Assembly: GCA_025451235.1 (NCBI GenBank)
Contig: JANWKT010000038.1
Span: 1 to 43,210 of the forward strand
DNA length: 43,210 nt
Direction of reading: 5' to 3'
DNA from: Flavobacteriales bacterium
GTDB lineage: Bacteria; Bacteroidota; Bacteroidia; CAIKAF01
Part shown: one piece after another, positions 16,144 through 24,081 of the stretch
Numbering within the stretch: the first letter of the stretch is position 1
How the letters are laid out: each line of letters begins with the position of its first letter
The notes under the pieces: model-generated
The model's input: the letters and a program-made list of their open reading frames with translations, nothing else
Database searches by the model: none
Told to the model about the DNA's origin: nothing
Translations under genes and position numbers: made by a program

Positions 16144-17319
16144 ATGAAGAAGATATTATTGGTCTTAGTGCTTCTGGTGAGCTTTTTTACTCAGGTAAAT
16201 GCTCAATGGTTCAATTTAAATAGTCCCACAAATACATATTTATACAGTACCTGGTTTGCTAACTATGATACGGGATATGCGGTGGGGGGTAATATCAATT
16301 CATCTGTTTTTTTAAAAACGACCGATGGAGGTGCCAACTGGGGCATAATAACTAATACACAAACGAAGTGGCTGTATGATGTACTTTTCCTAAACGATAC
16401 GTCAGGTTTGGCGTGTGGATATGATGGTGCCATGTATAAAACCACCAATGCCGGTGCCAGCTGGACCGCGAAACCTTCGCAAACAACTGCGTGGTTATAT
16501 GCCATGGCTAAAAAGCCGGATGGAACTGTTTTCGCAGTGGGTCAGGATGGTACGATCATAAAATCTACCAATGCCGGTGACAACTGGTCACCTATTGTGA
16601 GCAACACCATTCAAACCATGTTCGATGTACAGTTCTATGATAACAATTATGGAACCGCAGTTGGTTTTGCAGGTGAAATGGTATATACAACCGATGGTGG
16701 TAATAACTGGGCGGTTAAATTAACGGGCTCTATCAATTCAATTACGGGAGTATGGATGCTATCACCCGATACCATTTGGACATGTGGATTTTCGGGAGAA
16801 CTTTTTAAAACCACCAATGCAGGACAGAATTTCGCGTTGATTGAACCTACCATTTACGATTTCAATGCCATTATCTTTACCGATGACCTGAATGGATATG
16901 TTGCCGGTCAGCAGGAAATATTTCAAACCACTGATGGGGGAGGCAGCTGGATTGAAATGTACTATCCAAATGCCAATGGCATGAAGGATATTTTCGTTAC
17001 AACCGATGACCGTGTCATGTATGCCGTGGGTGACAATGGAGCTATCATTAAGAATGTCAATACGATCGGTATCGAAAATTGGGGAGAAGAAATGGTATTT
17101 CTTTATCCAAACCCCTCGTCTGGGATCATCTATCTAGGGCTGGAGGGGAATTATGATGTGTTGCTGATGGATATCAATGGCAGGATCCTTCATGAGTGGA
17201 GCCTGGTAGAGGCCGATAACGGTAAGATGGATATTTCAGACCTGTCGGATGGTCAATATATCCTTAGGTTCACCAAAGCAGGAAAAAACAGTTTTGGCAG
17301 GATAGTTGTAAAACATTAG
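16144..17319 (+). CDS. T9SS-exported YCF48-like beta-propeller protein
   Basis: 391 residues with a Sec signal (MKKILLVLVLLVSFFTQVNAQ). Six T-T/S-x-A/G-G-x-x-W/F repeats (TTDGGANW, TTNAGASW, STNAGDNW, TTDGGNNW, TTNAGQNF, TTDGGGSW), spaced about 40 residues apart, form a YCF48/BNR-like propeller. The last ~75 residues are a T9SS type-A sorting domain: LYPNPSSG start, DINGR, and a GQYILRF end. It is expected on the cell surface or released. The photosystem role of plant YCF48 does not apply. The partner or substrate is unknown. It is followed 30 bp later by a lipoprotein gene that has its own promoter match. Confidence 0.88.
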   Translation: MKKILLVLVLLVSFFTQVNAQWFNLNSPTNTYLYSTWFANYDTGYAVGGNINSSVFLKTTDGGANWGIITNTQTKWLYDVLFLNDTSGLACGYDGAMYKTTNAGASWTAKPSQTTAWLYAMAKKPDGTVFAVGQDGTIIKSTNAGDNWSPIVSNTIQTMFDVQFYDNNYGTAVGFAGEMVYTTDGGNNWAVKLTGSINSITGVWMLSPDTIWTCGFSGELFKTTNAGQNFALIEPTIYDFNAIIFTDDLNGYVAGQQEIFQTTDGGGSWIEMYYPNANGMKDIFVTTDDRVMYAVGDNGAIIKNVNTIGIENWGEEMVFLYPNPSSGIIYLGLEGNYDVLLMDINGRILHEWSLVEADNGKMDISDLSDGQYILRFTKAGKNSFGRIVVKH

Positions 17320-17336
17320 AATATTGTCTAACTTTA
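17306..17336 (+). promoter_or_regulatory. -33/-7 promoter candidate for the lipoprotein at 17350
   Basis: TTG at 17306-17308, a 20-nt spacer, then TAACTTTA at 17329-17336 (seven of eight matches to TAnnTTTG), 13 nt before the ATG. This is the only candidate in the window with both elements at normal spacing. Confidence 0.5.
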
Positions 17337-17349
17337 TTAGATACCTCTT

Positions 17350-18006
17350 ATGTTTATGAAAAGAATCCATACCCCCTTATTACCTATTGTTTCGTTGATC
17401 ATTATTCTGCTTTCATCTTGCAGCCTAAATAAATTCTCTACTCGAAAGAATTTTCAACCTAGGGTAAAAGTGGAAGCCACCCATACTCCCCTCGAAGAAA
17501 AAACCAATATTGAAACCTTTGACATTGTAGAAAAAAATTCTCAAAATGATAAAGAGATCTTGGCAACCAATCATGTCAAACTATCCAATGTTGCTGCATC
17601 GAATAAAATGGAGCCGAAAAAAACCTTTGCAGATAAAGTAATAACCACTTTTTTCCCGAAGAAGGCAGCATTGCTTAAGCCGGCCTTACAACCACAAAAA
17701 AATAAACTTGGCAGGGTGGAAGAACCCTCTATGGAAGGTGACCGGGTAGCAGGATTGATCATTGGTATTATATCGTTGGTGACTGCCATTACAGCAGCAT
17801 TTATGATCATCGGAATGGCTTCCGGCAATATCTGGGTTTATTTTGCGGTCGGTATGGTATTGGCGGTATGTGCTATCATCCTAGGGGCTATCGGGAAAAA
17901 TCTACCATTTAAAGGATTATCCATTGCTGGTTTCACACTCGGGATATTGGTGGTAGTTGCATTGCTGGTAATGTTGGTAGTGTTTACGGTTTTAGGACTT
18001 CTCTAA
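17350..18006 (+). CDS. Lipoprotein with C-terminal membrane helices, DUF4190-like
   Basis: 218 residues with an SPII signal (LSSC lipobox near residue 25). A long, Lys/Asn/Glu-rich, probably disordered segment (about 28-130) is followed by three or four hydrophobic helices (about 133-218) beginning GDRVAGLIIGIISLV and resembling DUF4190-type small membrane domains. Combining a lipid anchor with C-terminal membrane helices implies an inner-membrane protein with a periplasmic loop. A second ATG two codons in (17356) is an equally good start. The gene at 18486 has the same layout. Function unknown. Confidence 0.78.
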   Translation: MFMKRIHTPLLPIVSLIIILLSSCSLNKFSTRKNFQPRVKVEATHTPLEEKTNIETFDIVEKNSQNDKEILATNHVKLSNVAASNKMEPKKTFADKVITTFFPKKAALLKPALQPQKNKLGRVEEPSMEGDRVAGLIIGIISLVTAITAAFMIIGMASGNIWVYFAVGMVLAVCAIILGAIGKNLPFKGLSIAGFTLGILVVVALLVMLVVFTVLGLL

Positions 18007-18008
18007 TA

Positions 18009-18464
18009 ATGTCTATGGTTAGAAGAATAGTATTCATACTGATTATTTTTCACCAATCGTTACAAGCCCAGGTGGCATGGGATACAAATACATATGCATA
18101 TAATTGGTTGCCTAGTTCGATCCTTTCAGTTCCTCCTGAGGAGCAGATAAGCGATCGAGACAAAAGAGAAACCAAATACAATAAGGACCTGGTGGAAAAT
18201 ATTTTTAATAGAATAGAGTATTTATTGACAGATTCTTTCGCAGATTTTTATACTAAATCCAAGCTTTCAAGCATAAAAAACGGCATCCTGTCAAGCGATA
18301 AGGTCTGGGTTGATCAGAGATCAGAGGCTGTATTTGATATACAGTATGGTAACTATGTGAATGAAGGATTCGGGTTAAAATCGGTGCGTGTATATAATCA
18401 TCTGTTTGTAGATACCCAAAAACGAAAGATACTTCCCGTTTCCCGGATTAGCTTCACGTATTAA
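18009..18464 (+). CDS. Small secreted protein, function unknown
   Basis: 151 residues with a Sec signal (MVRRIVFILIIFHQSLQAQ, cleavage before Q or V). It starts 2 bp after the preceding stop, so coupling is likely. The mature part is about 130 residues, rich in Tyr, Asp and Ser, with no cysteines, and ends in RISFTY. I do not recognise it. It sits between two lipoproteins of the same unusual layout and probably belongs to one operon with them. Confidence 0.7.
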   Translation: MSMVRRIVFILIIFHQSLQAQVAWDTNTYAYNWLPSSILSVPPEEQISDRDKRETKYNKDLVENIFNRIEYLLTDSFADFYTKSKLSSIKNGILSSDKVWVDQRSEAVFDIQYGNYVNEGFGLKSVRVYNHLFVDTQKRKILPVSRISFTY

Positions 18465-18485
18465 AGAAAACCCTTTAACCTTCCA

Positions 18486-19112
18486 ATGAAAAAGACATCT
18501 TTTGGATCATTTACATTCCTTGTAATATGCGTCTTTTTGTTGAGTTCTTGCTTTACAGGGAAAGTATACCATCATTCAAGAGTTAGCGTAGAGCCGACAC
18601 CCTCTGAGCAGTCAAGAAAAAATTCCCTGTATTCATTGGCAAAAAAGGATTCTTCAGAAGTTGCTATAAGACCTTCTATCGCCGACTCCAGTGTTGCTTA
18701 CCATTCCAATCTTGCCGTTGAGCAAAACAAAACAGTGGATAGCCACCCATCTAAACGTCCGAATATAATTCCAAAATATAAGTTGAAAAAATCACCTTCG
18801 TTACCCAACGCAATTCAACGAAGGGATCTGGGTGATGCTTTTGCAGGGTTTTTCGCCATCTTGTTTTTTCTGGTAATTGGCATACCAAGTATAGCACTTT
18901 TGGTTACTGGCTTTTTATTAGGATTGGGTGGGATCATGGTTGGCTTTTGGATTTGTTGGGTTCTGGGAATGCTGGGAGTAACATTTGCCTCCGTTCTGTG
19001 GATTATAGTATGGGCTGACGTTGGTGGAGATATATTACCCGTTCTATCCTCCATATTCTATGTTCTTCTTTTTCTAATGGCAATTGCTTTCATACTCATT
19101 GTATTAATTTAA
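18486..19112 (+). CDS. Lipoprotein with C-terminal membrane helices, second copy of the layout
   Basis: 208 residues with an SPII signal (LLSSC lipobox, lipidated Cys near residue 22) and a disordered Ser/Lys/Pro-rich stretch (about 25-115). Three hydrophobic helices follow (about 120-208), rich in Gly, Ile, Leu and Val and starting at GDAFAGFFAILFFLV. The order of parts matches the protein at 17350, although the sequences are only loosely alike. It follows the small secreted protein after 21 bp. No catalytic motif. Likely inner-membrane. Confidence 0.75.
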   Translation: MKKTSFGSFTFLVICVFLLSSCFTGKVYHHSRVSVEPTPSEQSRKNSLYSLAKKDSSEVAIRPSIADSSVAYHSNLAVEQNKTVDSHPSKRPNIIPKYKLKKSPSLPNAIQRRDLGDAFAGFFAILFFLVIGIPSIALLVTGFLLGLGGIMVGFWICWVLGMLGVTFASVLWIIVWADVGGDILPVLSSIFYVLLFLMAIAFILIVLI

Positions 19113-19167
19113 CATGAGGGGATAAAAAAGGAGTTGTGCAAGTAGTAAATTATCCCTCAAAAATCAC

Positions 19168-19175
19168 TACCTTTG
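19168..19175 (+). promoter_or_regulatory. TAnnTTTG -7 promoter box for uvrA
   Basis: TACCTTTG is an exact -7 match 50 nt before the uvrA ATG, so the leader would carry both hairpins described at 19180-19213. No TTG lies at normal -33 spacing. Confidence 0.5.
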
Positions 19176-19179
19176 CCCG

Positions 19180-19213
19180 CCCCAAAAAGGGGAGTTGCCA
19201 AGTTTTTTGGCAA
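19180..19213 (+). promoter_or_regulatory. Two tandem hairpins in the uvrA 5' leader
   Basis: CCCC-AAAAA-GGGG (19180-19192) is followed 2 nt later by TTGCCAA-GTTTT-TTGGCAA (19195-19213), both perfect. The second ends 12 nt before the ATG, so it could affect ribosome access. No SOS box (LexA dyad) is recognisable. The structures are visible; a regulatory function is inference. Confidence 0.45.
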
Positions 19214-19225
19214 TCAAGATGACCA

Positions 19226-22096
19226 ATGAGCAAAAAGGCAGAATTTATAGAAGTTTACGGGGCCCGGGAAAACAACCTCAAGGATATTGATGTGAAAATT
19301 CCCCGCAATCAACTGGTGGTGATCACCGGGTTGAGTGGGAGTGGTAAAAGCTCCCTTGCCTTTGATACTATTTACGCAGAAGGTCAACGAAGATATATTG
19401 AAAGTTTTTCAGCTTATGCACGTCAGTTCTTAGGTGGTATGGAACGACCGGATGTTGACCGCATTAAAGGGTTGAGCCCGGTGGTTTCCATTGAACAAAA
19501 AACAACTAATAAAAACCCGCGAAGCACGGTTGGCACCATTACTGAGATCTATGATTTCCTTCGTTTGCTCTATGCACGTGCCGGAGAGGCCTTTTCCTAT
19601 AATACCGGTGAGAAAATGGTGAAGTATACCGATGAACAGATCGTGCGGATCATCGTTGAAAATTACCGTAAAAAAGAAATCCATATTCTTTCTCCTGTGG
19701 TAAAAGGAAGAAAGGGTCATTATAGAGAGCTGTTCGAGAGGATCCGAAAGCTGGGCTATGTAAAAGCAAGGATTGATGGTGAAATAAAAGAAATCATCTT
19801 CGGACTCAAACTCGACAGGTACAAGATCCACGACATTGAAATAGTCATTGATTCGCTGGAAGTGGAAGGTGTAGATGATTCAAGACTCAAGCGATCCGTT
19901 TTTACCGCATTAAAGGAAGGAAAAGGCGGAATGATGGTAGTGGAAAAAGCATCCGGCCGGACGACCCGTTCGGACGGGGGAAAGAAGCCAAGGCATTTAA
20001 GTCGCCATCTTATGTGCCCTACAACCGGGATCAGTTATGACGAACCAGCCCCTAATTTGTTTTCATTTAATTCACCCTATGGAGCCTGCAGCCGATGCAG
20101 CGGTTTAGGAACAGTGCTGGAAGTGGACATTAAAAAAATTATTCCGGATCCTAAAAAGAGCATCAAAAAAGGAGGGATTATTCCTTTAGGGACATATAAG
20201 GATAATTGGATCTTTCGTCAGATCGAAGCGATCGGAAGGATGCATGACTTTAAATTGGATGATCCCATCGAAGATATCGATGAGGATGCCATCAACATTA
20301 TATTATATGGAACCAATGAAGTGATGAACATCAAGGAGAAAGATGGTTCACATACTTCCATTGAGTTCGAAGGGATCGCTAATTTTATCAATAACCAGTT
20401 GCAGGAAGAAGGGTCGAGGAATATTGAAAAATGGGCCCATAGTTTTATGGACCGAATCAGTTGTCCTGAATGCAAAGGTACACGGCTTAAAAAGGAGTCC
20501 CTTCATTTTAAGATCGACAATAAAAACATATCCGAATTAAGCAGTCTTGACATCAACGAACTCCATTCATTTTTTGATGGAATAGAAAAAAGATTATCGG
20601 ATACCCAGAATAAAATTGCATCAGAAGTATTAAAAGAGATAAGAAAAAGGATCATCTTTCTTTTAAATGTGGGGCTCGATTATTTATCCCTGTCACGTCC
20701 TACCAGAACCCTCAGTGGAGGAGAAGCTCAGCGTATTCGACTTGCTACACAGATTGGCTCACAATTGGTAGGGGTATTATATATATTGGATGAACCCAGT
20801 ATAGGATTGCATCAAAGAGATAATTCAAAACTGATCGATGCATTGAAACAACTGAGGGATATTGGGAACTCTGTTATTGTGGTAGAGCATGACAAAGAAA
20901 TGATGCTGGAAGCGGATTATATTATCGATATAGGCCCAGGAGCTGGTGTACATGGTGGAAGAATAATAGCCGAGGGAACCCCCAAAGATTTTCTTCAACA
21001 AAATTCGGAAACAGCACGTTTTTTAAATGGCCAAAAAACCATTAAGGTTCCTGAAAAAAGAAGAAAAGGGAATGGACAGGAATTGATGTTACTAGGAGCA
21101 ACCGGTCATAATTTGCAAAATGTGGATCTTACGATCCCTTTGGGTAAATTAGTGGTAGTAAGCGGAGTGAGTGGAAGTGGTAAATCAAGCTTGATCAACG
21201 AAACCTTGTTCCCTACATTGAATAAAATATTGTATAAGGTAAGCGAAATGGCTTCCTTGCCCTTCAAAAGAGTGAAAGGATTTGAGGAAATTGATAAGAT
21301 CATCCGGATCGACCAATCGCCCATCGGCCGAACACCTCGTTCCAACCCTGCCACCTATACCGGAGTGTTTACAGATATCCGAACATTATACGCCGAATTA
21401 CCGGAAGCAAAGATCAGGGGCTATAGCCCAGGAAGATTTTCCTTTAATGTAAAAGGAGGCCGTTGTGAAACCTGCGGAGGGGCTGGATTAAAAGTGATAG
21501 AAATGAACTTTCTTCCGGATGTGGAAGTACTTTGTGAAACATGTAATGGCAGAAGATATAACCGCGAAACCTTGGAAGTGCGTTATAAAGGTAAATCCAT
21601 CTCCGATGTATTGAATATGACCATTGAACAGGCGGTAGATTTTTTTGATACGATACCTTATATCACACAGAAAATAAAAGTCCTGAACGAAATAGGGTTA
21701 GGATACCTCACTTTAGGTCAGTCTTCCACTACTTTATCAGGTGGAGAAGCACAACGTGTTAAGCTGGCATCAGAGTTGAACCGGCGTGATACAGGTAATA
21801 CCTTATATATATTGGATGAACCTACTACAGGCTTGCATTTTGAGGATGTAAGGGTTTTGTTGGATGTATTGCATCAATTGGTGGATAAGGGTAATACAGT
21901 AATTGTTATTGAGCATAATATGGATGTGATCAAATGTGCCGATCACGTAATAGATATAGGACCCGATGGAGGCAACAAAGGAGGAAAGATCACCTTTTCG
22001 GGCACACCTGAGGAACTGAGCAAGCTAAAAACTAATTATACCGGCCAATTTTTGGCAAAGGAATTGATTAGTAAAAAGATAAAAGAAACAGCTTGA
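19226..22096 (+). CDS. uvrA: Excinuclease ABC subunit A (UvrA)
   Basis: Damage-recognition ATPase of nucleotide excision repair; it dimerises and loads UvrB. The 956 residues are close to the usual ~940. Two ABC modules have Walker A motifs GLSGSGKS (about 35-42) and GVSGSGKS, and two signatures LSGGEAQR. The C-terminal zinc finger is intact (CETCGGAG...CETCNGRR). In the first zinc module the usual CPxCG reads C264-P-T-T-G, leaving Cys264, Cys288 and Cys291; this may be a lineage trait rather than a defect. The leader has a -7 box and two hairpins. The LOG-family gene follows 52 bp later. Confidence 0.97.
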   Translation: MSKKAEFIEVYGARENNLKDIDVKIPRNQLVVITGLSGSGKSSLAFDTIYAEGQRRYIESFSAYARQFLGGMERPDVDRIKGLSPVVSIEQKTTNKNPRSTVGTITEIYDFLRLLYARAGEAFSYNTGEKMVKYTDEQIVRIIVENYRKKEIHILSPVVKGRKGHYRELFERIRKLGYVKARIDGEIKEIIFGLKLDRYKIHDIEIVIDSLEVEGVDDSRLKRSVFTALKEGKGGMMVVEKASGRTTRSDGGKKPRHLSRHLMCPTTGISYDEPAPNLFSFNSPYGACSRCSGLGTVLEVDIKKIIPDPKKSIKKGGIIPLGTYKDNWIFRQIEAIGRMHDFKLDDPIEDIDEDAINIILYGTNEVMNIKEKDGSHTSIEFEGIANFINNQLQEEGSRNIEKWAHSFMDRISCPECKGTRLKKESLHFKIDNKNISELSSLDINELHSFFDGIEKRLSDTQNKIASEVLKEIRKRIIFLLNVGLDYLSLSRPTRTLSGGEAQRIRLATQIGSQLVGVLYILDEPSIGLHQRDNSKLIDALKQLRDIGNSVIVVEHDKEMMLEADYIIDIGPGAGVHGGRIIAEGTPKDFLQQNSETARFLNGQKTIKVPEKRRKGNGQELMLLGATGHNLQNVDLTIPLGKLVVVSGVSGSGKSSLINETLFPTLNKILYKVSEMASLPFKRVKGFEEIDKIIRIDQSPIGRTPRSNPATYTGVFTDIRTLYAELPEAKIRGYSPGRFSFNVKGGRCETCGGAGLKVIEMNFLPDVEVLCETCNGRRYNRETLEVRYKGKSISDVLNMTIEQAVDFFDTIPYITQKIKVLNEIGLGYLTLGQSSTTLSGGEAQRVKLASELNRRDTGNTLYILDEPTTGLHFEDVRVLLDVLHQLVDKGNTVIVIEHNMDVIKCADHVIDIGPDGGNKGGKITFSGTPEELSKLKTNYTGQFLAKELISKKIKETA

Positions 22097-22148
22097 CAAG
22101 AGGGAATGTAATTTTTCATATATTGTAATAACCAATTTTCTAAGAAAC

Positions 22149-22880
22149 ATGGCAAAGGACGATTCACTCAACGATCCAAATGAGGATAAGATATTTGAAG
22201 CATTCAAGGAAAAAGACTGGACGGAAATAAGGACGAATGATTCCTGGGTCATTTTTAAAATGATGGGTGAATTCGTGAACGGATTTGAAAAGATGTCGAA
22301 AATTGGTCCATGCGTTACTATCTTTGGAAGCGCCAGGACCAAACCCGAAAATGCCTATTATCAACTAGCTGTTGAGATTGCAAATAAACTAACTGTGGAG
22401 GGGTTTGGAATTATTACCGGTGGAGGCCCTGGCATTATGGAAGCGGGAAATAAAGGAGCCAAGTCAGGTGGTGGAAAGTCAGTTGGGTTGAATATAGAAC
22501 TTCCTTTTGAACAGCATTCTAATCCCTATATTGATCCTGATAAGAATATCGATTTTGATTATTTCTTTGCCCGTAAAGTCATGTTCGTAAAATACTCTCA
22601 GGGATTTATCGTTTTACCCGGAGGTTTTGGAACACTTGATGAATTCTTTGAAGCTTTGACCCTGATACAAACCCTGAAGATAGGTAAGTTTCCCATTGTA
22701 TTGGTGGGTACCAAATATTGGCAAGGCTTGATCGACTGGATCAAAAGCAGTGTGATGGATGGAGAAAAAAACATATCTCCTCAGGATCTGAATTTGTTTA
22801 AACTGGTCGATACTGCAGATGAAGCAGTACAAATCATTGTTGATTTTTATTCTAAGTATAAACTTAAGCCAAACTTCTGA
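22149..22880 (+). CDS. LOG-family (TIGR00730) Rossmann-fold protein
   Basis: 243 residues. The family contains cytokinin riboside 5'-monophosphate phosphoribohydrolases and related nucleotide N-glycosidases, formerly called lysine-decarboxylase-like. Visible motifs are GPCVTIFGSAR, GGGPGIMEAGNKGA and PGGFGTLDEFFE, which bind the nucleotide phosphate and hold the catalytic Glu. An N-terminal ~40-residue helical extension (SWVIFKMMGEFVNGFE) marks the longer bacterial subgroup. No signal peptide, so cytoplasmic. The substrate in bacteria is likely AMP or another nucleotide monophosphate; this is inferred from the family. Confidence 0.88.
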   Translation: MAKDDSLNDPNEDKIFEAFKEKDWTEIRTNDSWVIFKMMGEFVNGFEKMSKIGPCVTIFGSARTKPENAYYQLAVEIANKLTVEGFGIITGGGPGIMEAGNKGAKSGGGKSVGLNIELPFEQHSNPYIDPDKNIDFDYFFARKVMFVKYSQGFIVLPGGFGTLDEFFEALTLIQTLKIGKFPIVLVGTKYWQGLIDWIKSSVMDGEKNISPQDLNLFKLVDTADEAVQIIVDFYSKYKLKPNF

Positions 22881-22884
22881 TCAA

Positions 22885-23358
22885 ATGAAAAGATTAAGTT
22901 TTTTGATTTTAATGTTAACTGGAATTTGCTTTTCACAGGTAGAAAAAATGATGGTTGATAATGAAACTTTTTTTCAACCCACCCTTGGTTCAATGGGTTA
23001 TTTAATGGCCAATGTGGATTCGGTGGTATGGAATGAATCTTTGTTGCCTATGGGCTTTAAGTCGTTGCCTCCTGCTCAGAAAGTAAATGCCCTGGAATAC
23101 AAAAAGTCTATTGCCGACCTTACTCAGTACATCGGATTTGATGAAAGATTCGGTGTGTTGACGGTTATTTGGAAGGATGAATCCGGCAATAATTTAATTA
23201 CTAATGATTTAAAGAAAGCATTGAAAGGAAAGGAGCATACAACCATCGGCTACTATAAGACCCAATTGAACGGAAAAGATGTGATCATTGGAATAGAAAG
23301 TGAAAAAAAAGGCAAAGGGGTCAATGAAATGATAACCATCGAAATCGAAAGAAAATAA
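22885..23358 (+). CDS. Small secreted protein, function unknown
   Basis: 157 residues from ATG 22885 (MKRLSFLILMLTGICFSQ, Sec signal). The frame is open to 22819 inside the LOG gene, but that start precedes and spoils the signal peptide. The mature part is mixed alpha/beta and Lys-rich, with no cysteine after the signal. It begins 4 bp after the LOG stop, and its stop shares TAATG with the radC start, so it is embedded in an operon. I do not recognise the family. Confidence 0.72.
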   Translation: MKRLSFLILMLTGICFSQVEKMMVDNETFFQPTLGSMGYLMANVDSVVWNESLLPMGFKSLPPAQKVNALEYKKSIADLTQYIGFDERFGVLTVIWKDESGNNLITNDLKKALKGKEHTTIGYYKTQLNGKDVIIGIESEKKGKGVNEMITIEIERK

Positions 23359-24071
23359 TGGAGATGACGAAGGATTCTTATAACCTCACCAAATTATCCA
23401 TCAAGCAATGGAGCGAAGAGGATCAGCCTAGAGAAAAACTCATGTTGAAGGGGAAATCGGTACTAAGCAATGCCGAATTGATTGCCATATTGATCAGCAG
23501 CGGAAATACCGAATTATCGGCCGTTGAATTATCAAAAAAAATTTTAGAATCTGTGAATCATAACCTGGCCGACCTGGGGAAATTAAATATTCGTGACCTG
23601 ATGAAATTTAAAGGTATTGGTGAAGCCAAGGCCATTTCAATCATAGCCGCACTAGAACTGGGCAGAAGAAGAAAAGAAACAGATGCAAGTGAAAAAACAA
23701 AGATCACCTCGAGCAAGGATGCCTATAACTATATGTACGAATCATTGTCCGATCTTCCTCATGAAGAGTTTTGGGTATTGTATTTAAACCGGGCCAACCT
23801 GGTGATCAAAAAAGAAAGAATTAGTATTGGTGGAATAAGCGGTACAGTGGCTGATGTACGCATGATCTTTAAAATGGCCGTGGAGCTTCTCTCCTGTGGA
23901 ATTATCCTGGTGCATAATCATCCCAGCGGAAATAAAGAAGCCAGCCGCGCCGATAAGCAACTTACCGTAAAACTCAAGGAGGCGGGGAAGTTATTAGACG
24001 TTCCGGTGCTCGATCATCTTATTTTTACGGATAATGGATATTTTAGTTTTGCCGATGAGGGATTGATTTAA
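23358..24071 (+). CDS. radC: RadC family JAB-domain protein
   Basis: 237 residues. An N-terminal helix-hairpin-helix-type region (about 30-100, LMKFKGIGEAKA) is followed by the JAB/MPN metalloprotease-like domain with HNHPSGNKEASRAD, giving the HxH...D zinc motif, and an upstream Glu in KMAVELLS. RadC was named for DNA repair, but its biochemical role is unsettled. The start at 23358 overlaps the preceding stop (TAATG); a second ATG at 23364 is also possible. The next gene begins 1-10 bp after the stop. Confidence 0.93.
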   Translation: MEMTKDSYNLTKLSIKQWSEEDQPREKLMLKGKSVLSNAELIAILISSGNTELSAVELSKKILESVNHNLADLGKLNIRDLMKFKGIGEAKAISIIAALELGRRRKETDASEKTKITSSKDAYNYMYESLSDLPHEEFWVLYLNRANLVIKKERISIGGISGTVADVRMIFKMAVELLSCGIILVHNHPSGNKEASRADKQLTVKLKEAGKLLDVPVLDHLIFTDNGYFSFADEGLI

Positions 24072-24081
24072 AATGGTACTT

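Noticed and set aside
16017-16223. Small reading frame in the GC-rich island
   Set aside because: Pro/Gly/Ser-rich translation of hairpin DNA with no ribosome site or family likeness, overlapping the start of a real gene.
16144-17319. Photosystem II assembly factor role for the YCF48-like protein
   Set aside because: Only the repeat fold is shared; the protein has a T9SS tag and there are no photosynthesis genes.
22819-22884. Start of the secreted protein inside the LOG gene
   Set aside because: The 22 extra residues are a frame-shifted reading of the LOG gene end; the signal peptide begins at 22885.
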